Shown here: one piece after another, positions 34,265-43,529 of the stretch
Layout of the letters: each line of letters begins with the position of its first letter
Numbering within the stretch: position 1 is the first letter of the stretch
Assembly (NCBI RefSeq): GCF_014637795.1
Contig: NZ_BMFD01000004.1
Span: forward strand, 323,193 to 387,192
Length of the DNA: 64,000 nt
Source: Belliella aquatica
Lineage (GTDB): Bacteria > Bacteroidota > Bacteroidia > Cytophagales > Cyclobacteriaceae
Reading direction: 5' to 3'
Position numbers and translations under genes: made by a program
Notes under the pieces: model-generated
The model's input: the letters and a program-made list of their open reading frames with translations, nothing else
Told to the model about the DNA's origin: nothing
The model's database searches: none

Positions 34265-37138
34265 TTACAGCATGTAGCTTAGTCTTAGCAAATAAAATCT
34301 TGGTCTTTGAGGGATATAAGGAACATTTCTATCTCCATAACTCTTACCGGGGATATCATTCATCATATTAAAAGTTCCTGAAGCCTCTCTTGGACCTGGA
34401 TGAAAATATTCTGGGTTATTCCCATCTAAAATATTCTTGTTCAGAATGTTCTCTACGCTCAAATCAAGCCGCAAGAAAGGTAATGTCTGAATTTTGAATC
34501 CAATATTTCCATTCAATAATAAATAGGCTGGAATGTTTCCGATCCCAGGTAAACCAAAATTTTGACTCTGTGTGGTGCCTTGTCCTAGAGGTCGCTCACT
34601 TACATAATTCGCTCTTATATTGATGACGTTGTTGAGTTTTCCCAGTTGGTTTTTTCTTGTTATGGATAAATTAATCCTATGACTGGCAATATCTCCTAAT
34701 CTCAAAGGCTCTTCTAATTCGAATAGGGTAGAACTGATTTTTTCTGGTTTGAAAAAAGTATGGTTAACCTGAATATTCCAATTTTTTGATTCTGGTCTAA
34801 AATAAAAGCCTGACATTAACCCTAAGTTTCTGTAAGACCCAGCGTTATAGTTTCTCCTTACTCCTTTGATAACCCCTGAAGCTACAGCATCATCAATTAA
34901 ATATCCAAAAGCATTTATTTCCCAACCTAGGCTTCCGTTCATGATGCGGCCTAAGTATTCTAAATTAACAAAATGAATAGATTCTGTTTCCAAATTTGGG
35001 TTAGGGACTCTCCCGCCACCTGTAGAATATTTTGTCCATTGAGAAACATTCTGTAATCCTCTGGAGTAATTTAATTTTAGGGTAGTGTTTTCACCATTGT
35101 ATATGCCAGATATCCTAGGACTAAAAGCAAGGCCATAACCCCCAGAGCTTCTGATTTTATTGTAGTCTATTCTGTTTCCACCACTCAAGTAGAAGCGCTC
35201 CCCTAGATTTAAGGTGACCTGATTAAAAAAACCGATATCAAAAATGGAAAATAAATTACTTCCTTCAAGCTGATTTTCAACTATTCCTTTTTCCCGAGCC
35301 AATGAAATATTAGCCTGTTTGTCTTGATAAGCTTTTTGGTTTGCTGCATCTGTCTCAAAATCCATATAAATCAAATAATCGCCTTGAGTAAGGGTACTTC
35401 TTAAATCGATTCCACTAGCTATTTTGATCTTTGAGCCTTCATAGAAGAACCGCGCTTCATTTCTGAATTGTTGGGCTTCATAATAATAATATCGATTTCT
35501 CCAGCCATTTTTCATCATAGAAGTGCTGAATACATCTTGCACCTCTGTACCATAGGTGTTTGATTCCATGCTTGCACCTCGTATGCTTGGGAGCAAGGAG
35601 TTAGGGTCCAATAGATGCGCCAGATGTAAATTTGCTCTAGGGTCACCAAAGGCGATAAAGTTAACCCTATTTGATTCTTTCCCAAGCCGATGAACAGCAA
35701 AATTAGAAAGGTTAGAAATACTTATTTTTTCGTTAATTTCACGGTCATATTGGGCATAAATAGTGGTGTTTTCTGGTGACCACAAGGATCCATTTTGAGA
35801 TCCGGCAACATCAATATCTTGATAAAAATTGAATCCTTCTGTTCTTTTCCAATGTCTAATTCCAAATAAGAAGTTTTCTACTGAAACTTTGGCACTTAAA
35901 AAATAATTTTCAGTCTGATTGGAATAACCGATCGGCACTCCATTTACTTTACCAGTATAGGCTGCTCTGTCGAGCTCTCTTGCATGATTGATTCCCTCTT
36001 GGGTCAAGGTAACTTGATTGATATTTCCTTGCGCATCCTGATTTACCTCGTAAAACGGATGACTTAAAGGTAAGTTAAAATTAGCTATGTACTCATTTAA
36101 GGAATAAGAGCCGATGCTTCCTGATAAATTCATATGTCTATATGACAGGTGATCAATGTCATTGGGTGAGTAATTGTAAAACTCTGTTCCCGACATATCA
36201 TGTTCATCAGAACTGTAATATCTTCCTGTAATTTGAATTGCAGCTGCTTTTCCTTTTAACCCTAAAGTAAGGTCTGCTGATTTTGTATTTAAATTCCCCA
36301 GCTGCGTATTTCCATGTAGGTATACTTTTTGCTCTTTTCCATTTTTTCTACTGGGATCCTCTAGACTATCATCAGCTTGTTCTTTTGGGGAATAGGTGAG
36401 GATATTAATTGCCCCCACAAAAGCCCTAGGTCCATACATGGTTGATGAAGGACCATATAAAACTTCTACTGCTTTGATATTCGATAGGGGATACTGCCTT
36501 GAGATATATGCCCAATTGAGCCATAAATCATTTTCCTCAATTCCATCTATCATGAATAGTGTTCTCTCCGTATTTTCCTGTCGATAACCCATTTGATAGA
36601 TGTTTGCATAGGTGACAGCAAAAATTTTACTGATATCAAATCCAGGAAGGTCATTGAGTAAATCGATTAGATCAATATAGCCTCTATCCATGATTTCTTC
36701 ATGAGTGACCAACTTAACGGTTGCAGGAGCTGTATTGAGGTCTTCCGCTTTTTTTGATACAGAACTTACGGTCACACCGATATTCTCTCTTTTCAATTGA
36801 TCAAATATCAAATTGAAAACAATATTTCTGTAGCTAGGGACAAATTTGCTATTTGTTTTTACAATTTGCTCAATCAATTGCGTGGCAACATCTAACTGAT
36901 CTTCCACAATAGCAGTAAGTGCCAATAGTTCTCTGCCTTTGTTCAGTTCGTCTGACGTTTTAAAACCTCTATTGGCGACACAACTTTCTAAAATTTTTTT
37001 TACGCCACCAAAATCACCAATTTCGTATGCATCTTTGCTATTTTCTAGCGTATTGCTCGAACATAAATTGCTTTGTGCAGAGGCACCAAGGGCCGTCATT
37101 TGTAGGAGAATTGTTAGCCTGATAAATGTTTTTTTCAT
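34265..37138 (-). CDS. TonB-dependent outer-membrane receptor with helical N-terminal domain
   Basis: 957 residues. A signal peptide (IRLTILLQMTALGASAQ) is followed by a helical, TPR-like stretch at about 25-115 (KDAYEIGDFGGVKKILESC, LALTAIVEDQLDVATQLIEQ), unusual because most Bacteroidetes receptors have a carboxypeptidase-regulatory domain here. The plug follows ('LVTHEEIMDRGYIDLIDLLN', 'MIDGIEENDLW', 'IKAVEVLYGPSSTMYGPRAF') and then the barrel ending 'PRFYLLRLSYML'. No SusD partner is adjacent. It shares an operon with two membrane-anchored propeller proteins, so it may act as a signal-sensing receptor more than a nutrient transporter (inferred). Confidence 0.88.
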   Translation of the reverse strand: MKKTFIRLTILLQMTALGASAQSNLCSSNTLENSKDAYEIGDFGGVKKILESCVANRGFKTSDELNKGRELLALTAIVEDQLDVATQLIEQIVKTNSKFVPSYRNIVFNLIFDQLKRENIGVTVSSVSKKAEDLNTAPATVKLVTHEEIMDRGYIDLIDLLNDLPGFDISKIFAVTYANIYQMGYRQENTERTLFMIDGIEENDLWLNWAYISRQYPLSNIKAVEVLYGPSSTMYGPRAFVGAINILTYSPKEQADDSLEDPSRKNGKEQKVYLHGNTQLGNLNTKSADLTLGLKGKAAAIQITGRYYSSDEHDMSGTEFYNYSPNDIDHLSYRHMNLSGSIGSYSLNEYIANFNLPLSHPFYEVNQDAQGNINQVTLTQEGINHARELDRAAYTGKVNGVPIGYSNQTENYFLSAKVSVENFLFGIRHWKRTEGFNFYQDIDVAGSQNGSLWSPENTTIYAQYDREINEKISISNLSNFAVHRLGKESNRVNFIAFGDPRANLHLAHLLDPNSLLPSIRGASMESNTYGTEVQDVFSTSMMKNGWRNRYYYYEAQQFRNEARFFYEGSKIKIASGIDLRSTLTQGDYLIYMDFETDAANQKAYQDKQANISLAREKGIVENQLEGSNLFSIFDIGFFNQVTLNLGERFYLSGGNRIDYNKIRSSGGYGLAFSPRISGIYNGENTTLKLNYSRGLQNVSQWTKYSTGGGRVPNPNLETESIHFVNLEYLGRIMNGSLGWEINAFGYLIDDAVASGVIKGVRRNYNAGSYRNLGLMSGFYFRPESKNWNIQVNHTFFKPEKISSTLFELEEPLRLGDIASHRINLSITRKNQLGKLNNVINIRANYVSERPLGQGTTQSQNFGLPGIGNIPAYLLLNGNIGFKIQTLPFLRLDLSVENILNKNILDGNNPEYFHPGPREASGTFNMMNDIPGKSYGDRNVPYIPQRPRFYLLRLSYML

Positions 37139-37167
37139 TTTTTCGGTGACCCAATAGGGTCTTTTTC

Positions 37168-39825
37168 TTACTGCTCTAATAATTGTTCAATTTGGAACGG
37201 CCAAATTTTTAAATTTCTGTCATTGCTTACGGTATAAGCAATTTTATCTTCTTCATCTATAGCACATCCAGTAATCCAGCTGCGATGTCCCTGAAGCTCG
37301 ATTCTAGAGGAAATACTTGAGCTGATCGGGATTTGACTTTCAAAGATATAAAGCGTTATATTCCCATCGTATCCGGTACTTAGCATTAACTCTGTCTGAT
37401 GGCTGTAGGGAATGATTTTTAGATGGCTTATCTTTGATCGGTGGATTGCAAAAGATTCTGTTTTATTTTTTTGGCTAGAGTTCATACTTACGATTTGACC
37501 ATTTTCTAATCCAAGAATCCACCTGTCGTGGATTTGAGACCAAGCGAGACTTACAATATTGCTGGATGCTTCAAATAGGATTTCTTTTTTGTCGTCAAAT
37601 GCCTTCTTTTGGAAAAGTACTTTGCCTTCTGCCCAAACGCTTGCCTTGCCAACCGAATCAGGAAGAATAAAATGGACTGCAGATTTTTCATTTGAGCGCT
37701 TTAAGCCTTCATGCTTTTGGTATATATGATCGTTGATCAAAGGAGCAGGGTTGGATGCAGACCAAAATGCGGTTGTTGGCTGTTTTCTATGTGCTAGGGG
37801 AAGAATTAAATTGGACTCTTTGAGGTGAGAAGTAAATATTTCTTTTTCAAGAGTCTGATAAACTATTTCTTCATCATTCAAAAATGCTAAGGTTTGGATA
37901 TAGCCTGAGTTGATCACTTTGATGTGCTGAACAGTTGGTTTTGTTCGGTAGATGCTAATCTCGCCATTGATGGTATACACGGCTAGTGCTTTTTTATTGG
38001 GTGAAAGGGCCAGAAATTTAGCAGGATGGTCCAAGCTAAAATTTAGTTCAGCTGTATTGGAATTGAGCTTTGCATACAGGAGGGCGTGAAAAATGTCTGA
38101 TTGAAGGGGAAACCCTTTATTATTTAAGTTTTTAAAATAAGCTTCCCGTACGAGTAACAGGCCTTCCTGGAAGGACTGATTTGCAAATAAACCTAATGCT
38201 TCAAGTGCAGCTACTCTGGCTTCTTGTTGATTTCTAAGCCGCTCACTTATTTCAAAATTAAGCTGGGCGGTTTCTTTCGCCTCGTTGGCTAAAACTTCAT
38301 TTTTTTCTGCTATTCCCTTTGCCTGAGAAGCTTCAGATTCAGAGATTTTGGCAAGCTCTAAGGATGCCATTGCATTTTTTCTTTCTATTTCTGCCTGATT
38401 TTTGGCTTTTAAGGCAATTAGGCGCTCTGACTCTGCTTTTTTAGAGGCGGTGCTTTCATTTTTTCTAGCCTCTATTGCTAGCAATCGTTCAACTTCAGCA
38501 GTCTTCCTCGCTCCTTCAGCTTCTTCCTTAGCTTGAAGCGCTAGCTCTTGCTGAACAACAGCTGAATTCCGCTCGAGGTATGCGATGAGGGCAGTAAAAG
38601 AGGATAACAAAAAGGCAATGCTGACAGCAATACTGATTCTTACAGAATTTTTTAGTAATTGGGCTCTTTTCTTCTGCTGCATTTTTAAAGTTTCTTCCAA
38701 GCTATTTTGAGATAGTAGAATGAAACTTGAAATCATTTCTTTGTCATACCTATACTTTTTATCCCAGTTGTAAATGGAAGAGATTTCTTCTTTTAAAGTT
38801 AAAGCAGTTTCAATTTGATCTTTATTTAAAAGTGATCCTGATTCATTGAAGTAGGATAAGGCCAAGCTTACAAAGTATTTATATTGTTGATGTGCTGCTT
38901 TTTCCTGTTTGATCCAGTTTCTCAAATCTTTCCATTCTACCAAAAATTCAGAGAGTGTGAAAGTATAGCCTTGCTGATTTTGAATTAGAATCTGATAGGG
39001 GTGAGCTGTAGCGGTCTCTAAAATGTATTCAATTTGTTCTTTGGGTGCTTGGTTAAAATCAAATAGGCCTTGGAGGTCTAATTCTCTGGCGATTACTTTA
39101 TTTTCTTCCACGTAGACTAGGCTTCGGAAAAAAGCTTCGATGATTTCTACAGAGATTTTGTTGGATAGGTGCTTCAGCAGTGCGCTTCCTTTTTGATCAA
39201 GAACAGATCGAAGGGCAAACTCAAGCCTTTGGAGTTCCATGTCGTCATTTTCCTGATGAAGGGTGTTCTCTTTGAAAAATTGAGCGGCATAGAAAACTTT
39301 TCCTAAACTCACTTGATTATGCTCTATTTGATCAATTAAATAGTTTCGGGCCCGAGTAGTTAGCTTGATTTGAGTATCATAGGTTAAATGTGTTTCAAAA
39401 ATAGTGGGAGCCAATTCTTCAATATAAACAGCTATAAAAATAGTAGATGAAAAAACCGTTTCTTTAGCCTGAAAAGCAAGGATTTGATGAATGAAATGGG
39501 ATGGAGTGATAAAAATAGTTGTTTCAAATTTTTCTTTTTGGGTGAATGTATCAAACAGATGTTGATCCATCAGGGCTTGTTCATTGGAGAATTCCTTGAA
39601 ATTTACAGGGTTTAAGTCTGAATTAACAGAGGATTTATTTTCCGTTGTTTGCACATCTTTTCCTTGTGTTAAATGATCGATCCAATTGAAGTTTTTTAGT
39701 TTTGAAATTAAAAATTCATTCAAGAATGCATCATTTGTCTTTACTAAAAACACTGCCCTTCTTTTTTGAAGCTGCCATGAGATGTCAGAGATTAAATTGC
39801 TTAGTTTTTGATCTAAAAGTGTCAT
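37168..39825 (-). CDS. Membrane-anchored beta-propeller protein without P-loop (partner of nSTAND)
   Basis: 885 residues. The N-terminal about 380 residues are soluble and resemble the region of the neighbouring nSTAND protein after its NTPase core, but no Walker A motif is visible. One membrane helix lies at about 394-416 ('ISIAVSIAFLLSSFTALIAY'), followed by a long Ala/Glu/Lys coiled coil (EEAEGARKTAEVERLLAIEA and repeats) to about 535. A WD40-like propeller fills 590-885 and ends with 'GHRSWITGCAIDEEDKIAYT' and 'SNDRNLKIWPF'. Same layout as its neighbour at 39891-42986, so the two are probably paralogues acting together, this one as a non-catalytic partner. Confidence 0.7.
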   Translation of the reverse strand: MTLLDQKLSNLISDISWQLQKRRAVFLVKTNDAFLNEFLISKLKNFNWIDHLTQGKDVQTTENKSSVNSDLNPVNFKEFSNEQALMDQHLFDTFTQKEKFETTIFITPSHFIHQILAFQAKETVFSSTIFIAVYIEELAPTIFETHLTYDTQIKLTTRARNYLIDQIEHNQVSLGKVFYAAQFFKENTLHQENDDMELQRLEFALRSVLDQKGSALLKHLSNKISVEIIEAFFRSLVYVEENKVIARELDLQGLFDFNQAPKEQIEYILETATAHPYQILIQNQQGYTFTLSEFLVEWKDLRNWIKQEKAAHQQYKYFVSLALSYFNESGSLLNKDQIETALTLKEEISSIYNWDKKYRYDKEMISSFILLSQNSLEETLKMQQKKRAQLLKNSVRISIAVSIAFLLSSFTALIAYLERNSAVVQQELALQAKEEAEGARKTAEVERLLAIEARKNESTASKKAESERLIALKAKNQAEIERKNAMASLELAKISESEASQAKGIAEKNEVLANEAKETAQLNFEISERLRNQQEARVAALEALGLFANQSFQEGLLLVREAYFKNLNNKGFPLQSDIFHALLYAKLNSNTAELNFSLDHPAKFLALSPNKKALAVYTINGEISIYRTKPTVQHIKVINSGYIQTLAFLNDEEIVYQTLEKEIFTSHLKESNLILPLAHRKQPTTAFWSASNPAPLINDHIYQKHEGLKRSNEKSAVHFILPDSVGKASVWAEGKVLFQKKAFDDKKEILFEASSNIVSLAWSQIHDRWILGLENGQIVSMNSSQKNKTESFAIHRSKISHLKIIPYSHQTELMLSTGYDGNITLYIFESQIPISSSISSRIELQGHRSWITGCAIDEEDKIAYTVSNDRNLKIWPFQIEQLLEQ

Positions 39826-39890
39826 ACTTTCTAATTCCCTACCTTTCTTTTAAATTTGCCGTAGATTATTTAAATCAGTTATTTGCTTGC

Positions 39891-42800
39891 TTATTTCGCA
39901 GGTTTATTGCTCATTTCTCTATTCAAGAAAATCTCTTTGTAAAGCATTTCAGTACCAGTCTGCCATATTTTTAGTTCACCATTTTCATCAACTGTTAGGA
40001 TGGCATCTTCTTCTTGATTTTTCACAAGTGCAAAATCCCAAATCCATTTATCAAAGCCTTCAATGCGTAGAAGATGGTTGGTGATATAGTCTTTGCCTAG
40101 CCGTCTGAGACTGAGATCAAAAATATTTGCTTTTTGATCAAGGCTTGCAGTAAATAGCTTTTGAGATGATGGATCAAATGCCAAGCTTGTGATCCTAGTG
40201 AGGTGTGCAGAAACAACAAACTCTGTTTTAATACTGAAATTGCTACCAATTTGAAGGGCCTCACAGACATAAATGTCTCCATTTTCTAAGCCTAGGAAAA
40301 GCCTATCTCCATCGGCTACTAAGGCAGAAATTGATGTCTTTTTTAAATCAGAACCAATAGATTGCCATTGGAGTGTAGCTGTATCTAGAACAAGGAGTGT
40401 ATTATCTTGACTGACTACCAAAATCTTTTGGTCATTGAGTTTGAAAATACGTTTTGCAAATATTTGATTGATCTGTGCGGTCTCACCTGCTGTGAAGGGG
40501 TTGAGGCGTAATACCTTTCCTGCTGTGAGCACAAATAAGCCTGCTTTGGTGGGAATCAACTGTTCAATTATTTGATTTGAAAGGTTTCCTATGGCAATTG
40601 GAGAGAGGGAAGCGGTATTGGTATCAAATCTGAAAAGTTTACCGTTGACTGTTCCAATAGCCACCTCTTTTGCATTGATAAATGCGAGTGCTCTAATCCT
40701 ATCTTGACCAATTGAAATTTGTTTTAATTCCAAATCTCCCTTAGTGATGGCTTGTTTTGTATAAAGTAAAATCCCGTCATCTCCACCTGCTGCTAAGATT
40801 CCTGAAGAAGAAACATTTATTTTTCTCAATCCATTTTGAAGACTAGCGATATCATTCGCAATTCCATTTAAGGCCTTTACATTGATCAAATCTTTTCTAA
40901 CATCTAATAGAATTTGATAAAGATCATTGTTTGGTAAGGCAGCTCCTTTAAAGGCTAAACTGGAAAATTTATAGCTTTGATAGGCTTCTTGAATTTCTTT
41001 CAACAAGTTATCTAGTTCTTCTTTTTGATAGTCTTTTTTCTGAAGTTGATTTCTCAGAGAGAGTATCTTATTGATCGACTCTTGGTAAGCTCTTGCACTT
41101 TCTGCTGCTTTGGTAGCGACTCCTTTAAGGGAGTCTGATACTTGCAATTCAGAAACAGTCAAGTTGAGTTCATCACTTTTCTGATCTAAGGCTTGGAACG
41201 CTTCTTGGATTTGTAACTTTTGGTTCTCTGCTTCTGCTCTTAAATAATTTGCCCTTAAATACTCTTCATCAGCACGGTTTTTTTCAAGAAGTGCCAATTG
41301 TTCATTGGTTTGAGCTTCTTTCATGGCTTTTTGTGCTTCATTGTAAAGCAGGTCTGCTCTTTCTTTTTCTAGACCTGCTCTTTCTTTTTCTCTTTCTGCC
41401 TTTTCTCGGGCGTTATGCGCTATTGCTTCTTGCTTTTTAGCATCAATGGCAAAAATTGCAATTACGACCAAGATAATCAGAGAACTTAATAGAATGTAAA
41501 ATCCCGTTTTTCGGATTCTTTTGATTTTTTCCTTTTGCTCTACTTCTTTTTTTACTAATTCTTGTTGAAACTTGGATTTACTTTCAAGAAGGTAATGGAT
41601 GGTTTTTTGATGGTTTTTATTGAATTGGTTTGCCCAAAGTTCATCAGGTTTATATTTCTCGTACCAAATTAAAGCATAATCCAAATCAGGTGGTTTTAAA
41701 TAACCGGTTAACTCCTGATCAAACATTTCCGCTGTTTCACTTAAGCGCTTGTATAGTTCCTGAGATTCTTTTTCTTCTTTGATCCAATCGGCTAATCTGG
41801 GCCAAAAAGCAATAAACTGTTCGTTTTTGATATTGATCACTGATGCTCTTGAAATGGCGTTCTGATCACGAACTTCTATTCTTTCTTGAAAAGGATTAAT
41901 GATTTCTAGGAGAAATTTAAACTCCTCCTGAAGCTGGTATAATAATGGACCTAAAGTGGTTAAATCAGCTCCTGTAACTTTTAAAAGCTGCTCGGTTTGA
42001 ATGGGTTTACGCTGTCTAGACCCCTCCTGAACAACTGTGATTTGTTTGAAGATCTTTTCAATTAACTTTTTTTCAGATGCTGATTTTTGATTGAAAAAGG
42101 ATTCTATTAATTCAGCATACAATTGTTCAATCGAAATGGCTTGTAGGATCTCTCTGTTGATTTGTTTTTGTGAACTTTCATTTAGGTTCAGAATCATTTT
42201 TGTAAAAAATAATTTGAGCAAGGTGAGGTTTTTGAGGTCATTGCCTAATTCAAGGTAGAGTGTATCTCTTGCCTCTTGATCTATTAAAACTTGATGGGGC
42301 TTGAGCATTGATTCAATCACTTCCATGAATTCTGCCTTTCTAAAAGGAGGAAGGCTATACTGAGCATTTGATAGCATCTCATGTAATTGTCTGTGCTCAA
42401 AAATAGAGGTCACAAAATCAGATCTTAGGAGGATTAAAAAATAAATAGGAACGCCGGTATTGGTTGCACACTTACAAATATTGGCGATGAAACTTTTAAC
42501 AGTACGATCCCAATCTGCTTGGTTTTCCGCTACATTTTTAAATTGAAAAAGATCTTCAAAATTATCAATAATCAATAGAGAGTTGAAACCATTTGATGCA
42601 CTCAAATACTTGGAAGAGGCAATTCTCAATCCTTCATGATTTGATTTCATTGTTTTGCTTAAAAGAACCTCTTCCTCAAGCTTCTGCTTGCCATTCAAAA
42701 CAGCGAGTTGGTTGAAACCAGCAGCAAGGTTTTCAATTGGGGATATACCTGGACGGATGGAAATGGTATTCCACTTTCTCCCTCCAATACCTAAGAAACC

Positions 42801-42986
42801 GCTTTGCAACTCAGGAAGAAGTCCTCTTTCTACTAAGCTGGTTTTTCCTGCTCCGTTTTCGCCAAATAATCCAATTAATTGTGAAGTTTGAAAAAGGCTT
42901 AAGAGATCATAAATTTGTCTTTGTCTTCCAGGTAAAAATTCGATGTTTGATTTTCCTTGCTCAGATTGATGATGCTGTAATCCCAT
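39891..42986 (-). CDS. Membrane-anchored nSTAND NTPase with WD40-like propeller
   Basis: About 1031 residues from the ATG; a TTG three codons upstream is also open. N-terminal NTPase core: 'LPGRQRQIYDLLSLF', Walker A GENGAGKTS (about 42-50), Walker B LLIIDNFED (about 137-145), typical of nSTAND1. A membrane helix lies at about 495-515 (YILLSSLIILVVIAIFAIDA), then a long coiled coil (AREKAEREKERAGLEKERAD and on, about 520-650) and a WD40-like propeller at about 700-1025. STAND NTPases act as signal-driven switches, many in immunity or cell death. First gene of the minus-strand operon and next to the eCIS core gene; a role in sensing or firing control is inferred. Confidence 0.82.
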   Translation of the reverse strand: MGLQHHQSEQGKSNIEFLPGRQRQIYDLLSLFQTSQLIGLFGENGAGKTSLVERGLLPELQSGFLGIGGRKWNTISIRPGISPIENLAAGFNQLAVLNGKQKLEEEVLLSKTMKSNHEGLRIASSKYLSASNGFNSLLIIDNFEDLFQFKNVAENQADWDRTVKSFIANICKCATNTGVPIYFLILLRSDFVTSIFEHRQLHEMLSNAQYSLPPFRKAEFMEVIESMLKPHQVLIDQEARDTLYLELGNDLKNLTLLKLFFTKMILNLNESSQKQINREILQAISIEQLYAELIESFFNQKSASEKKLIEKIFKQITVVQEGSRQRKPIQTEQLLKVTGADLTTLGPLLYQLQEEFKFLLEIINPFQERIEVRDQNAISRASVINIKNEQFIAFWPRLADWIKEEKESQELYKRLSETAEMFDQELTGYLKPPDLDYALIWYEKYKPDELWANQFNKNHQKTIHYLLESKSKFQQELVKKEVEQKEKIKRIRKTGFYILLSSLIILVVIAIFAIDAKKQEAIAHNAREKAEREKERAGLEKERADLLYNEAQKAMKEAQTNEQLALLEKNRADEEYLRANYLRAEAENQKLQIQEAFQALDQKSDELNLTVSELQVSDSLKGVATKAAESARAYQESINKILSLRNQLQKKDYQKEELDNLLKEIQEAYQSYKFSSLAFKGAALPNNDLYQILLDVRKDLINVKALNGIANDIASLQNGLRKINVSSSGILAAGGDDGILLYTKQAITKGDLELKQISIGQDRIRALAFINAKEVAIGTVNGKLFRFDTNTASLSPIAIGNLSNQIIEQLIPTKAGLFVLTAGKVLRLNPFTAGETAQINQIFAKRIFKLNDQKILVVSQDNTLLVLDTATLQWQSIGSDLKKTSISALVADGDRLFLGLENGDIYVCEALQIGSNFSIKTEFVVSAHLTRITSLAFDPSSQKLFTASLDQKANIFDLSLRRLGKDYITNHLLRIEGFDKWIWDFALVKNQEEDAILTVDENGELKIWQTGTEMLYKEIFLNREMSNKPAK

Positions 42987-42995
42987 AAAATTCAA

Positions 42996-43529
42996 ACTAT
43001 TTATTTTGTTAGTTCCTCATGGATGAGATAGTAAAGCCTAGCTTTAAGCACGGAAGTGACTTTTTTTTACCTCTAATTCCAATCCGAAAGCTATGAAAAA
43101 TGTAAAACTAATTTATTCAGATAATTTACATTATCTTCCTCTTTATCATATATTCAACTTTTTTGATCTATTTCTACCATTTAAAATGAATTTAGCTAAG
43201 GACTAATTGGATTGTAGGTGAATTGAATTTTGCTGTTTATGCTTCTGTAATTTTATAAAATGCTGGGCGAAGGACATCTTAATTTTGAAAGTCAATTCTG
43301 GCAATGACGATTTTTTATTCTGTGAAAAAAATAGGGGAAAAGGAAAGTAGTTTTAATTTTTTGGGTAATCTCTTAAAGTTGAGGTCATTAATTTTTAAAA
43401 TATGAATGCTGGTAAAGCAATACATAAACAAACTGATGCATTTCATTGCTTTGTACCAAATCAGCTCAATTAGGAAAGTTGAACATGTAAGAATTCACTT
43501 ATATTAGGGTTAAATTTTATACTTGATAG
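42996..43529. other. Divergent intergenic region between nSTAND and eCIS core genes
   Basis: About 530 bases, very AT-rich, without a supportable ORF, repeat or RNA motif. It must hold the promoters for the minus-strand nSTAND operon and for the plus-strand DUF4157 gene. A TATACTTG at about 43519-43526, just before the ATG at 43530, is a near match to the TAnnTTTG -7 box and would give a leaderless or almost leaderless message. Confidence 0.35.

Noticed and set aside
37168-42986. Reading the nSTAND/propeller pair as classical CIS structural parts
   Set aside because: They have membrane helices, an NTPase core and propellers, and lie on the opposite strand. None of these is a feature of known particle proteins.
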